DNA of 64,000 nt from Carettochelys insculpta (taxonomy: Eukaryota; Chordata; Testudines; Carettochelyidae): assembly GCF_033958435.1 (NCBI RefSeq), contig NC_134137.1, positions 113,470,501-113,534,500 of the forward strand, written 5' to 3'. Made by a program: the position numbers and the translations under genes. Below, in pieces: positions 54,301 to 64,000 of the stretch; positions within the stretch are counted from its first letter, which is position 1; each line of letters begins with the position of its first letter. The notes below the pieces were generated by a model. That model saw only the letters and a program-made list of their open reading frames with translations, was not told the origin of the DNA and did not search any database.

Positions 54301-55440
54301 TCACGGGTGCTCATGCAAAAAGGTCTTCTGAAGGGCCTCCCTGATGTGAACCCCATCCCGGTGCACATGGCAGCTTGGGGCAGCAGCCAGCTGCTCAGAG
54401 GCAGGGCTGGCCTCTGCCACCCACCCCTGTTTGAAGGCCTCTCCCTTACCCTCCACTATATAGTGGAGGACACAGCAGGCACCCACCGCCTGGGGGAAGT
54501 TGTGCAGGTTGACCTCTAGGTGCATGAGGAGGCACCACCACCAGCCCATCAGGTGCCTGAAGGCCTGCTCCACAGTGTTGCAGGCCTGGTTGAGGTGTGT
54601 GTTAAATGCCTCCTGAGTGGTGTCAGGGTGGCCTGTATAGGGCCACATCAGCCAGGGCTGGAAAGGGCAGGTGCCATCTGCCACCAGGCACAGAGACACG
54701 CTGATGTCCCCAAACTTGAGCTCCCACTTGGGGACATATCTCATGGCCTCCATGTGTCAGCAGAGCCTGGAGTTCTGGAACACATGTGCATCATGTGTCT
54801 GGCCCACCCACCCCACACAGATGTCCATGAAGAGACCCTTATTGTCCACCAGCTTATGAAACACTACTGAGTGGTAGCTTTTCTGGTTTACATACCTGCT
54901 GGCACTGTGCTCTGGGGCATCTTGTCCAGTGTGGAAAGACAAGAGAGGCAAATCCTTCAATGGCCACCTCTAGATCACCCATGTGGATGACCCTATGCAG
55001 CAATATCACACTGATTACCCAGGCAACCTGCACAGGAGGGAGTGCATGTGCTTTCATGAGGCTGTGACAGAATGTTCCCAACCCTGAGCAATCCTGCCCC
55101 CTTCTAGCCACCCTTCCCCCTTGCCCTCTCCTGGCCCCTGGCCCCCATTCCCCCAGATGCCAAGGGGTCCTCCTTGCCCAGGAGCCCACTACCTCCTCCT
55201 TGTGGTGGATTCATGACTCAAGCATGACTTATCTCCATGTGTACAACCCGAATGATAGCCTTGCCCACTCCAAATTTGTGCCACACAGACCGGTAGCTAT
55301 CCAGGGTGGCAAGCTTCCACTTGGAGATGACAGCCCTCTTTTCGAGGGGGAGGGCAAGCCACATGCAGGTGTCCCAGTGTCTCGGGGTGGGGGCAAGAGA
55401 GAGGCAAAGTTCCTGGGAGGTTCACTTGCTCATTCTAAAG
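54301..55440 (-). pseudogene. HARBI1-like transposase pseudogene with one intron
   Basis: On minus, exon 1 ends with KWKLATLDSYRSV and HKFGVGKAIIRVVHME (about 55340-55233). An intron of 205 bp follows (55232-55028): its acceptor TCCTGTGCAG is good, but the donor is ATAAGT where GTAAGT is expected. Exon 2 has VISVILLHRVIHMGDLEVAI then EGFASLVFPH, a frameshift that destroys the first catalytic Asp region, YVNQKSYHSVVFHKLVDNKG then LFMDICVGWVGQTHDAHVFQ (second Asp), one in-frame TGA (54757-54759), and a clean 150-codon run with VPKWELKFGDISVSLCLVAD, NTVEQAF (third catalytic residue, Glu) and CCVLHYIVEGKGEAF. Exon 2 has only one shift and one stop. Confidence 0.85.
55028..55232 (-). other. Intron of the Harbinger transposase gene
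   Basis: The protein homology stops at 55233 (VVHME) and resumes at 55027 (VAWVISV). The join is in phase with the family protein. The acceptor, a pyrimidine-rich CTCCCTCCTGTGCAG, is intact; the donor G has become A. Confidence 0.6.
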
Positions 55441-56021
55441 TCCTGGACCCACCTGGCATTGTCCCAATCCCCCATCACCAGCCACCCCCACCAATCTGTG
55501 CTGCTGGGGTGTCTCCAGATGTGCCAGGGCACTCAGGGGTGGTGCCAGCAGGATCTCAGGTGTGAGGGGGCTCCAGGACCCCAGCTGGGGGACTTGCCCC
55601 AAAGAGGCAGTGGAGGACGGCCATGACCACATTGGACAGGTGGCTGACCTTGGCACTCAGGAAGGCCAGCTTCAGTGCCAGAAGATGCTGAACCAGATCC
55701 ATTGGTCATGGATAGCCATTGAATCTGTGCACAGGCTCTGCAGTGCATGTGGCAGCGTATGCAGGGCAGGGATGTTTAGGGGGGGCCCTTTAAGGGATCA
55801 GCTGACTGTGAGCCATGTGACCCTATCTGCAGTTTTCTGCTCCATTCTTTTGAAAGAGTCACTGTGGGTATGTGGACGTTCCCTTTTGAAAGGGTGGAAA
55901 ACTCTTTGGAAAGAGCAGATCAAAAGCTTGATCCGCTTTTAGTGTGTAGATGTACTATTTCGAAAGACAGTCTTCCGGAAAATCATCTTTCAAAGGAGTG
56001 CTGTAGTGCAGATGAAGCTTT

Positions 56022-56174
56022 AGAGTGTTACAAGTGCCTGCAAGGGTCACCTAGAAACCCAGTGCTCTTCCAGCTGTAGATTTTCCTGTATCCACAGACT
56101 TCATTTCATATTCATTGGCACAAAATAGTTTGTCTGAGCTTCCCAGATATATTTATCTCTAATTTATAAACATG
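56022..56174. other. Unassigned spacer
   Basis: Short AT-rich spacer between the Harbinger element and the CR1 tail. Confidence 0.4.
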
Positions 56175-56338
56175 TTTGCCAGAAGCTTGAAATCAGCAAG
56201 AAGGAATGGCTCACTTGATGATTACCTGTTGTGTTCATTCCTTCTGAGTCACTTGGCATTGGCCACTGTTAGAAAACAGGATACTGGGCTTGATGGACCT
56301 CTGGTCTGACCCAGCATGGCTGTTCTTTTGTTTTCGTA
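56175..56338 (+). repeat. CR1 3' tail fragment
   Basis: Ends ACAGGATACTGGGCTTGATG, then CTCTGGTCTGACCCAGCATG and GCTGTTCTTTTGTT, a CR1 3' terminus common in reptiles. Only the 3' untranslated end is present. Confidence 0.8.
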
Positions 56339-57037
56339 TTAGTAAACCTAAAAAGATCACTGTAATAACACAGTATATAATGAAGCTAAGCATTTAAAAC
56401 ATATAATTTAAAAAAAAACAAAACAAACACCTTCCTTTGAGATGCTCAGTAGAAAAGGAATTGGGCGGAAGATAGGATTGTTGTTTCATATAGCTTCATA
56501 TAAAAAGGTAACATCTTGACACTTTTATGAGTGATTTTTTTTAATTTTGTATATTCCAGAAAAACACCGCTTATTAGATGTCAAGATACAGATCATCAGC
56601 ATAAATATCAAATCAGTTGATAGTGAAGTTTTATGGCAAAAGCATACTATGATGTTTTGGTATTTATGTTTTGAAAAAGAAAAAAGGAAAATACAGATAT
56701 TTACTTCACATAGTCTTATAGCACTAACTTTATGGAAGGCATCCTGTTAAGTAAGCTATCAAACAATAAAAATACTCTTTCTATGAATGCAAGTTATATT
56801 GATTTCTGAAAAATTGTATCAAATCTATATATGAGGTTTTGTATATTTAAATCTCTTTGTAAACTTTTATGAATAAATAATTCTGTGAAATAAACAGAAC
56901 TGACATATCATCCATTTGCAAGACACTGTTACCAGCATTTGTAGCAGTGCATGGGAAATGGTGCTGTAATTCAAAATCTATTACCTTACATTGTTTGGTG
57001 TATATGAATAATCCGCATTCTTGTAGCAATGAGTCAG
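56339..57037. other. Unassigned AT-rich sequence
   Basis: No gene or repeat end recognised. Confidence 0.4.
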
Positions 57038-57040
57038 TAA

Positions 57041-57320
57041 GGACTTGTCTACACTTACCCCCAACTTTGAAGGGGGCATGTTAATCAGGGCGATGGGCGA
57101 TTACTAATGAAGTTCTGCGATGAATACACAGAACTTCATCAGGCTAATACTCCCCATCAGCAACTTCGAAGAGCTGGCATGCATGTAACCGTGGGCACCT
57201 TAAGTGCCCATGCTCGTTTGAAATGCCTTTACTCCCCAAAATTTTAGCTCACAGCACTTCATTAGTAATCTCCCTGATTAACATCCCCCTTCAAAGTTGG
57301 GGGCAAGTGTAGACCCAGCC
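57041..57320. mobile_element. MITE with TAA target duplication
   Basis: A 280-bp element with ends GGACTTGTCTACACTTACCC and the complement of GCAAGTGTAGACCCAGCC. TAA flanks both sides (57038-57040 and 57321-57323), the Harbinger preference. Inner mirror pairs include AGTTCTG...CAGAACTTC and CCCCCAACTTTGAAGGGGG. Non-coding. Confidence 0.8.
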
Positions 57321-57323
57321 TAA

Positions 57324-60300
57324 GGCAAATTCTTTATTTTAATCTAGATTAGGTTCAAGATGGATTTTTAGGTTTGGAAAGACTGAAATATAAAAATGAA
57401 ACATGGATAAATACAAGTAATACCTTGAAGTAAATTGTAATCTGAGCTCCAATTCTGATTTTTAACTCTGGTCTTAAGAACAGATTTAAAGCCTGCTGAA
57501 GATTCTCATTGGCTTCAGTAGTCTATGAATCAGGTCCTTAGAGAAGATGATTAGTTTACTACATACATATTAGGGTTAATATTATTGACCTATCTCAGAG
57601 GTGTATTGACAATTAATTATTATGGGCCAGTTAATTTTTTTCAAACCCTAGTCAGCAGGTATTTATTCAGTAAGAATAATTCATTTTCAGTGTAACTCTA
57701 CTGACTTCTTTGGAGATATTCCTGTTATGTTGGTCTGATGTTTCCAATATGTTCCTTTTGCACTGATTAGGAAATGTAACAAAACAATATTTAAAATAAT
57801 AATGTCCGAATCTTACCTAAACACACATAATCCTGGAAAAGAAGATTTATTTTTTCTCAGTTTCCATAATAGTAACTCACATTCTTGAACTCAGGTAACT
57901 GAAGTCTGAGAGGAATGATGGACCTCAAAAGTGTAAATGATGAAATGCACAGTGCAAAGGAGTTGTGACTTTTAATCTCTTAATTTATTCTTTAGGTTTA
58001 AGGTTTAATTACCTAGATTGAAAATTTTGCTTATGTAAGTGTATATTGTCATAAAAGGCATTTTTAATACATAATAGCTTTTAAATGTATAGTTAAAATT
58101 GAAAAAGCACGATTTTAATTTTCTTCTTGTGAACCTAGTAGTACATTCATCATACTGTTCTCCCTGTATATCAGCTTGCTCTGACCTTGTGAACAGGAAC
58201 CAAGCAGAATATTAAAATACACAAGAATGTTGCTCTTGATGCATGTGCATGGCTATGATTACTATTACAGCTGAACAAATAGAGGAAAAAGTTCTTCTCA
58301 TAGTTGTGACAAGGTTAGAATAGGCATTGAAGTCCTGCTGGAGGCTTGTGGCCTTACCATACCCTGGCCCATGAAAAGAGCAGCAGAGAAGTCCTCTAGG
58401 ATCCCTGGAGTGACAATGAGAGAAGCAACTAATCGTGGCCCCTCAAGCCAGTGTAAACACAACTGTTGGGCCTGAGCCAGGAAGTTCCTTTTTGGAGCTT
58501 GAAGTGTGAAGACTAGGTGAGTGGCTGGCTGAGAAAGCAGCAGCACCATGGACAGCTCACTGTGGAGCCCTCATTGACGATCAGACTGTAAGGCCAAGTT
58601 GCTATTGAAGACTGCAGTCTGGCTGGTGGGAAGAACTGCACAACTCTGGATAGAAAGCCACTGTGTCATTACTAAGACAAAGCCCTGAAGAAAAGACAAG
58701 AACCATGTGGTGTCATGGAGAAGTGGCCCAGGGAATAGCAATATCAGTGGAATTTAATGTATGGGACACAGCAGACAACTACTATTTACAGGGTCCCTGG
58801 GCTGGAATCTAGAGTAGTGGGTTAGCCTGGATTCCCCCCATCCCCAACACCTCCAGCAGCTATGGGGGTGGGGTAAAGAAGCCTGCCCGTAAGGCAATAT
58901 AAAGGAGGGAGCTGTAGAACACCACCCAGTCCTGAAATCAGAAGTAATTCAAGTGTGCAGGCAAACACCCTCAACCAAAAAGAAGCACTCATGAGAAAAG
59001 GGTGAATCTGTCACAACAACACTTTGGGGAATTAGCAGTTTAAACTCAAGTCACCATGTTTGCATTCATTTTTTGACCACTGTACCTGATATAGCAGAAG
59101 ACAAGCTAAATGATCAGGTGGTCCTTGTGGCCTTAAACACTATGACTCCCTGAGAGATGGTGAGAATAAAATAATGCTAGTGGTTCCAAGTTCTCAATGT
59201 CAGAAGAAGGTTGTGATGTTTCTCAGCCTCTACAGCTGCTTCTCCTTGTTGTGTTTGCAGATGTAGTAGATAATATCTTTGCCCCTTAGCCATAAGGCTG
59301 AGAAGCTTGCACGTGAAAGTAAAATGTGAGGTGCAGTAAGTACACTGAACAAAGCTTTACAGATATATTATTGTTGTTTCCTTGGACTTTTGGACACAGC
59401 TATGCCATGGAAGCTATTCTGGAGACTTAACCATACTCTCCATAATTAAGGTTATATGTGGATACTTGTACTTCTTCTGTCACAGATTACTAAGGGCTAA
59501 ATGGAGCAGTAGTGGATGACTGAAAAACACTAAAAACCAAATGTAATTGGTGTATTATAAATTAAATATTGCTGTATGTAGTCAACTTTAATAATTACAG
59601 CCCACCATGATGCCTTTAAAAAATATGTGGTTGTAATTTACCAGGCATACCTAAACATTCATACATGGACTGACCCTGCCCTGGGGAACTCACAAGCTTA
59701 AAGAAGACAGACAGGGCTACGCAAATACAACTTTTTCAACTAACACCATGCAAATCCTTTGGCTAGACTATCACAAAAGCAATTAAATCAGACAATATAA
59801 TCAACCCCCTAGCAGTCTGAAGCTTTCTCATGTGTCACAACTAATTATTTTAAAAAGCAAATTACATTATGGTATTTGTAAATCTTAGCCTATATGGTCA
59901 CAAGAGCACATTTTTCTAATAGTAATGCCTCAGGCTAGACCTGACTCAAGTGTCCTTAAAAGAAAAAGTTCTAACATTTCATGTCCTATAAATTTCCAAA
60001 TCTTGTTAGCTTTGCTCCTCTTGACTATACACATTGCATCAGCATTCTCCCTAAGAGAATCTGAAGCCAAATGAATTGATAATTATCTCTCAGCCCTTTA
60101 TTATAATTATGCTTCTCTTGCAAGAGTGCGGAAACAATACCATCTGACTAAAACAACCAATTACAGAACAGGATGAAGGAATGATGCTGTTTTGGGGTTG
60201 GATTGAATCTTGTTATTATGGGTTGGGCATAACCAGGGCCCTACATTATGTATAATTAGAAAGAAGATATTGTAAAAATGTAGCTGAAACAATATCAGTA

Positions 60301-61959
60301 TCACACAACACACACATACACAAAAGCTTGAGTAGTATCTGGACCATGTGACCAAAGGAGTTACAAATATAGGCATTAGGGCAAGGACTGAGAGGTGAAG
60401 ATGAAGCAGGAGAGAGAGAGAGAGAGAGAAGCACAGAGTAAGAGAATGTGGCCCTGAGATAGAGAACTAAGGGAGAAACATTTGGGGGCAAGGAATACTC
60501 TATGGAAATTCATGTTTGCAATAGTGTTTTTGCTCACAGTCTCCTGCTGTTTGACTCCTACTGTTTTGAAGGAAATAGGTCTGACATAAAACTTTTCAAA
60601 TAATCGAGATTGCATCAAGGAAAATAACCAGCTGTCTAATCACTTTCTCCTAAATACAACAACCTGAAATGCCTTGAATTTGACTAAACTGTTGCATCAA
60701 AAGACGGACCACTAATAGAGAATATACATAGCAAAAACAATTTTGAGCAGTATATGTACTAAAAAAGCTGTTTAAATTAAATGTTCATTGAATAATTTTG
60801 AATAGTCAAGAAATTTGGAAGACTCCATCTATTCAACAATGTGTAAACAGGAAGCAAAAGGTTAACTTTGATTTCTATGAATAGATTCCCTAGCTCTATA
60901 ACTCATTGACATAGTTCATCCATCTGAAAAAAGATGGTATTTTTGTATGTTTCAGACCTGGCTGATGGAATTTTTTCAGGATCAAAGAAAACGTATACAC
61001 TTGAAACAGTTTAAGCGGGGGCAGGTTGAATTTGAGTCTACCAAGGATGACAGTGTGTTGTCTTAATTTGTTCTTAACCAAAAGACAGTTATTCAAGTTC
61101 AGTAAATACAGTGTCTTGCATAACATGTATTTGATTTCCCAAGAGCTACATTAGTAGCATTAAAAATGCTGGAGGAACAGATGCATTTTATTCAAAAATG
61201 ATGGTGGGTAAACTTTCTGAAGAAATGGATATAATGGAAAGAATATATTATTCAAATGTATGCAAAATTCTTGGAATGAACATTGTTCTAATGGTACCAA
61301 AAATGCATTTATTTTCAGGTAGACTTATATATTTAGAATTTATCCTTTGGTATCAACTTATTCCCCAAAATCAAATAAAGTATTTTACATAAAGGCAGAA
61401 ATCTTAATATGCAAATTGCAGCAAATGTATGGTGTTACTTTGGCTTATTTAGGCATATATACTGATTTATGCAACATCTTATATTTTTACCTATTTAGTT
61501 ACAAAATTTACAACTTTAATGTTAATTTTAGCAGAGATTCAAACATTCAAAACTTTTACTAGGTTTCTGCTTTTGTGTTACGATTTTCTCTGGTTGATTT
61601 ACAAGACTTTTAAACCCATTTGAAACTATTGTAGAGCCGTGTAGACTTCTAAATATGCACGCGCTTATAAATTTCAGCTATATAGCATAATTACATAATT
61701 AATAAGCACAGTATTCGGAAAAAGGTGTCAAATTTCAGAAGGGTTTGTAAATGGATTGATTTTAATAAAGACATCTGAAAATTACAGTAATGCTCATTAG
61801 ATAAGGTAAATAAATATTATCCTGAAATCCAAAAAGACATATCTAGAGGTTACAAATTAATGAACCATATATACACATCAGATTTACAGAAATAAAAAAG
61901 AGAATAAAATATACTAATGTGAAATATTCTCCATGTTGCAGCCCTAGTCATTGAGGTTA
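57324..61959. other. Long AT-rich stretch without recognised genes
   Basis: About 4.6 kb. 58290-59030 is more GC-rich, has gene-like base composition and ends GAATCTGTCACAACA, so it may be an old retroelement leader, but no domain or end is secure. A (GA)n tract is at 60410-60429. The rest is AT-rich with short frames. I see no exon. Confidence 0.4.
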
Positions 61960-61962
61960 ACT

Positions 61963-62156
61963 ATCTCCTAGAACTGGAAGGGGCCTTGAAAGGTAATAGA
62001 GTCCAGTCCCCTGTACTTACAGAGTACTTATCACTATCCCTGACATTTTTTTTAATCTTTTTGCCCCAGATCCCTAAATGGCCCCCTCAAGGATTAAAAT
62101 CACTACTGTGGGATTACAAGGCCCATGATCTAGCCACTGAGCTATCCCTCCCCCTC
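61963..62156 (-). repeat. Cry I-type tRNA-derived SINE
   Basis: The complement gives GGGATAGCTCAGTGGCTAGA (A box, about 62131-62150), CCATTTAGGGATCTGGGGCA, a poly(A)-like spacer and the CR1-like tail ending CCAGTTCTAGGAG. Third copy in the window. Confidence 0.85.
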
Positions 62157-62978
62157 ACCAAAACTGAGGATACTGAGTTCCATGGTGCATGATTCTGTGA
62201 AATTCAGGTTGCCTACAACAATCACTGAATTTGATGGGAATGGAAGGCTCTTGGTTCCACATAGGAACAGTCTCCTGCAGAATAAGGAGAAAATTAAACT
62301 GTAAGATTGCTGATTGAAGATGGGGCAGGGACCATCATTTTGTTTCCTGTATAGAAAGTGGCTAGTGGAATTGAGTCTGGTCCATAAGGTGGTTTCTAGA
62401 AGTTGAAGGGAGGAAGGAAGGAAGGAGGGAAAATTGGAGATGCTGTTCACAAACTACCAAAAAGAATATAACAGCATCCTGCATTTGTAGATCACAAAGA
62501 TATTGAAAATGTACAAAATTCATCCAAAATCATTTCCTTTCTACAGTAATCTATGGTAAATGGGACCACTTGACTCTACCTAGAGATTCTCATTGATGAT
62601 GTCCAAATTGAAAGAAAAATCTTCAGGGAGATTCCTATGACCATTGTTATACATGCTAATCATGGTGCTGCTGACATAGAAACTCCAGGAGATAAACTGT
62701 AATTAACACATCAGCAAAGAGCAATTAGCAGTTTATTACACGTGGATGATCTGAAACTATATGAAGGGTCACAAAAGGAGGTACAGAGATTGCTTACATC
62801 TGTAGAAAAGTTTGATAAAGCTTTAACATAATATATTTGTAACTTTTATATTTATAATATTTATGTGATCTATAAAGAAGGGACAACAGGTACAACTGGT
62901 TAGAATGCAAGCTAACAAAAGTATTACATGTATCTCCCAGCCTGGCCCCTATGAATTCTTTGGAACTAGGGAACTCTA
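62157..62978. other. Unassigned; GGAA-type microsatellite
   Basis: (GGAA)n-like tract at about 62407-62430; otherwise nothing recognised. Confidence 0.4.
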
Positions 62979-63413
62979 GGACTGTGGCTACACTGCCCCT
63001 CTCTTTCAGAAGGGGCATCCAAACACGGACAATTGGAAATGCAAATGAGACACGGATTTAAATATCTCATGACTCATTTGCATAGTCACACAGGACCTTG
63101 ATTCCAGCAGGGATGATTTCAAAAGCTAAAACAGCCATGTAGATGAGGTTCATTCAAAAGGAAAACCACTTTCAAAAGCACCCTTCTTCCTGAAAAAAAT
63201 TTGGAAGAAGGGTTCTTTTGAAAGCTGGGTTTTCTTTTGAATGAATCCCGTCTGCATGACTGTTTGTGTTTTGAAATCAGCTCTTCCGGAACTGAGATCA
63301 CACACGAGTATGCAAATGAGGCATGACATATTTAAATCTGCACTTCATTTACATTTCTAATTGGCCATATTTCCATACCCCTTCCAAAAGGGAGGGGCAG
63401 TGAAGCCACAGCC
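62979..63413. mobile_element. GGCTGTGGC-type foldback MITE
   Basis: About 435 bp, from GGACTGTGGCTACACTGCCC to the complement of GGCTGTGGCTTCACTGCCC. Mirror arms are AAATGCAAATGAG, TTTAAATATC/GATATTTAAATC-like, and CTTCTTCC...GGAAGAAGG at the centre near 63196. Same family as the half element at 25.3 kb. Target repeat unclear. Confidence 0.75.
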
Positions 63414-63936
63414 TTGGAATCACAGTATAAGAAACTCAAAGAAGAAACGAGGAAAGTTCATTATAGAGGAATAAGAACTGTTGTAAAATAGTATTCACCT
63501 AGCCAGTAGAAGCATTCTAGAATGTGGGAGATACCCACAGTCACTGACATGTCAAATGGAATCCAGAGAAAAAATGACACTCAAAAATAAAACTCCTGTT
63601 GATGCAGATATATTCATCTGATGGTGCGATGGAGGAAAATATCTGCTATCTGTGGAGAACACAATTGACAATGAAGAATATCCCATCAACATAGGTGAGA
63701 AGCCAGCTAGAGTAAAAGAATATCCAATTATGATAAAAAATGATGGACAAATATGTATCCCAGGCAAAGAAAACATAAAAAGAAAGCATAAACTAAATTG
63801 CCAAGAGTTTCACACAGAAATCAAAGCAGAGACAGTGGTAGAGAAATCAAACACATTAGTGATCAAAGATTAACAAACTCATAGCTTTAAGAAAGATACC
63901 CCAAAAGAGAGACAGCCAGCCTCATTAGGAGTGCCT
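63414..63936. other. Unassigned; one 73-codon frame
   Basis: A plus-strand frame (63652-63873) reads DNEEYPINIGEKPARVKEYP then a Lys/Glu-rich end. It is mirrored by a minus frame of equal length. No family recognised and no gene context, so it is not called as a gene. Confidence 0.3.
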
Positions 63937-64000
63937 GGCTGTGTCTACACGTGCCCCAAACTTTGAAATGGCCATGCAAATGGCCATTTCGAAGTTTACT
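63937..64000. mobile_element. Family B foldback MITE, copy 4 (cut by window end)
   Basis: Starts GGCTGTGTCTACACGTGCCC, then the mirror GAAATGGCCATG/CAAATGGCCATTTC and TTCGAAGTTTACT, as in the 14.3-kb copy. Only the first 64 bp are in the window. Confidence 0.85.

Larger units (their letters stand above)
52099..56021. mobile_element. Two-gene PIF/Harbinger element (best preserved)
   Basis: A 3.9-kb element. The left end is GTGCATCTACACTAGCAAG; the right end, in complement, is AGCTTCATCTGCACTACAG. Subterminal zones are rich in CTTTCAAAAG-type motifs. On plus is a Myb-like gene (52.64-53.95 kb), and convergent on minus a HARBI1-like transposase (about 55.44-54.30 kb). The 3-bp target repeat is ambiguous (TAA left, TTA right). 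Coding copies are damaged, so it is a recent relic and not an active element, but it shows the architecture most clearly. Non-coding zones at 52320-52430 and 55770-55870 are shared with the family A MITEs. Confidence 0.8.

Noticed and set aside
58290..59030. GC-richer block that resembles a retroelement leader or exon cluster
   Set aside because: No protein domain, LTR pair, primer-binding site or splice pattern could be demonstrated.
63552..63873. Two opposing frames of about 74 codons near the window end
   Set aside because: They mirror each other on opposite strands, neither resembles a known family, and nothing around them suggests a gene.

Overview
The window is vertebrate nuclear DNA with no complete host gene that I can recognise. 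The best reading is an intergenic or intronic stretch of a cryptodiran turtle. The evidence is the transposon mix: three copies of a tRNA-derived SINE whose body and tail match the Cry I type of turtles, CR1 LINEs with ATTCTGTGA-like 3' ends, Penelope-like element ends of the reptile type, and very many short inverted-terminal elements starting GGCTRYGTCTACAC. The organism call is inference from these families; no species is claimed.

Layout. 1-1.2 kb: flank plus a family A MITE (non-autonomous inverted-repeat element). 2-5.5 kb: a decayed LINE. 5.6-6.1 kb: a family B foldback element. 6.8-9.5 kb: a three-level nest, an old CR1 broken by a short DNA element that is itself broken by a twin-primed LINE with a 12-bp target duplication. 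9.5-17 kb: mostly single-copy-like AT-rich DNA with MITEs at 12.0, 12.6, 13.8 and 14.3 kb, the last a 436-bp near-perfect palindrome. 16.9-18 kb: Penelope-like ends and one unexplained 64-codon reading frame. 19.2-22.2 kb: a second family A MITE next to a minus-strand LINE. 24.6-25.4 kb: further MITEs. 28-30.4 kb: a Harbinger-type element holding only a Myb/SANT-like gene remnant. 32.4-38.9 kb: a Myb-like remnant and, convergent to it, a HARBI1-like transposase remnant, separated by a CR1 and a MITE. 39-44.4 kb: three more MITEs. 45.2-46.4 kb: a Penelope-like inverted repeat with a GIY-YIG endonuclease fragment, a 16-bp target duplication and hammerhead-like motifs. 46.5-47 kb: SINEs. 50 kb: the third family A MITE. 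52.1-56 kb: the best preserved two-gene PIF/Harbinger element. 56.2-64 kb: a CR1 tail, two MITEs, one SINE, mostly unassigned AT-rich DNA, and a MITE cut by the window end.

How the parts relate. The PIF/Harbinger elements use two proteins, a DDE transposase and a Myb-like DNA-binding partner, encoded convergently. Both coding copies here are damaged by stops and frameshifts. The family A MITEs share unique non-terminal sequence with both ends of the 52-56 kb element, so they look like internal-deletion derivatives that such an element could have mobilised. Two other MITEs (24.6 and 43.9 kb) resemble the same element. The many MITE families share a TIR core but have different 3-bp target duplications. 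All reverse transcriptases seen are truncated or frameshifted.

I found no CRISPR array, rRNA gene, functional tRNA gene or intact protein-coding gene. Family assignments rest on recognising conserved protein motifs and repeat ends by eye; no database search was possible.
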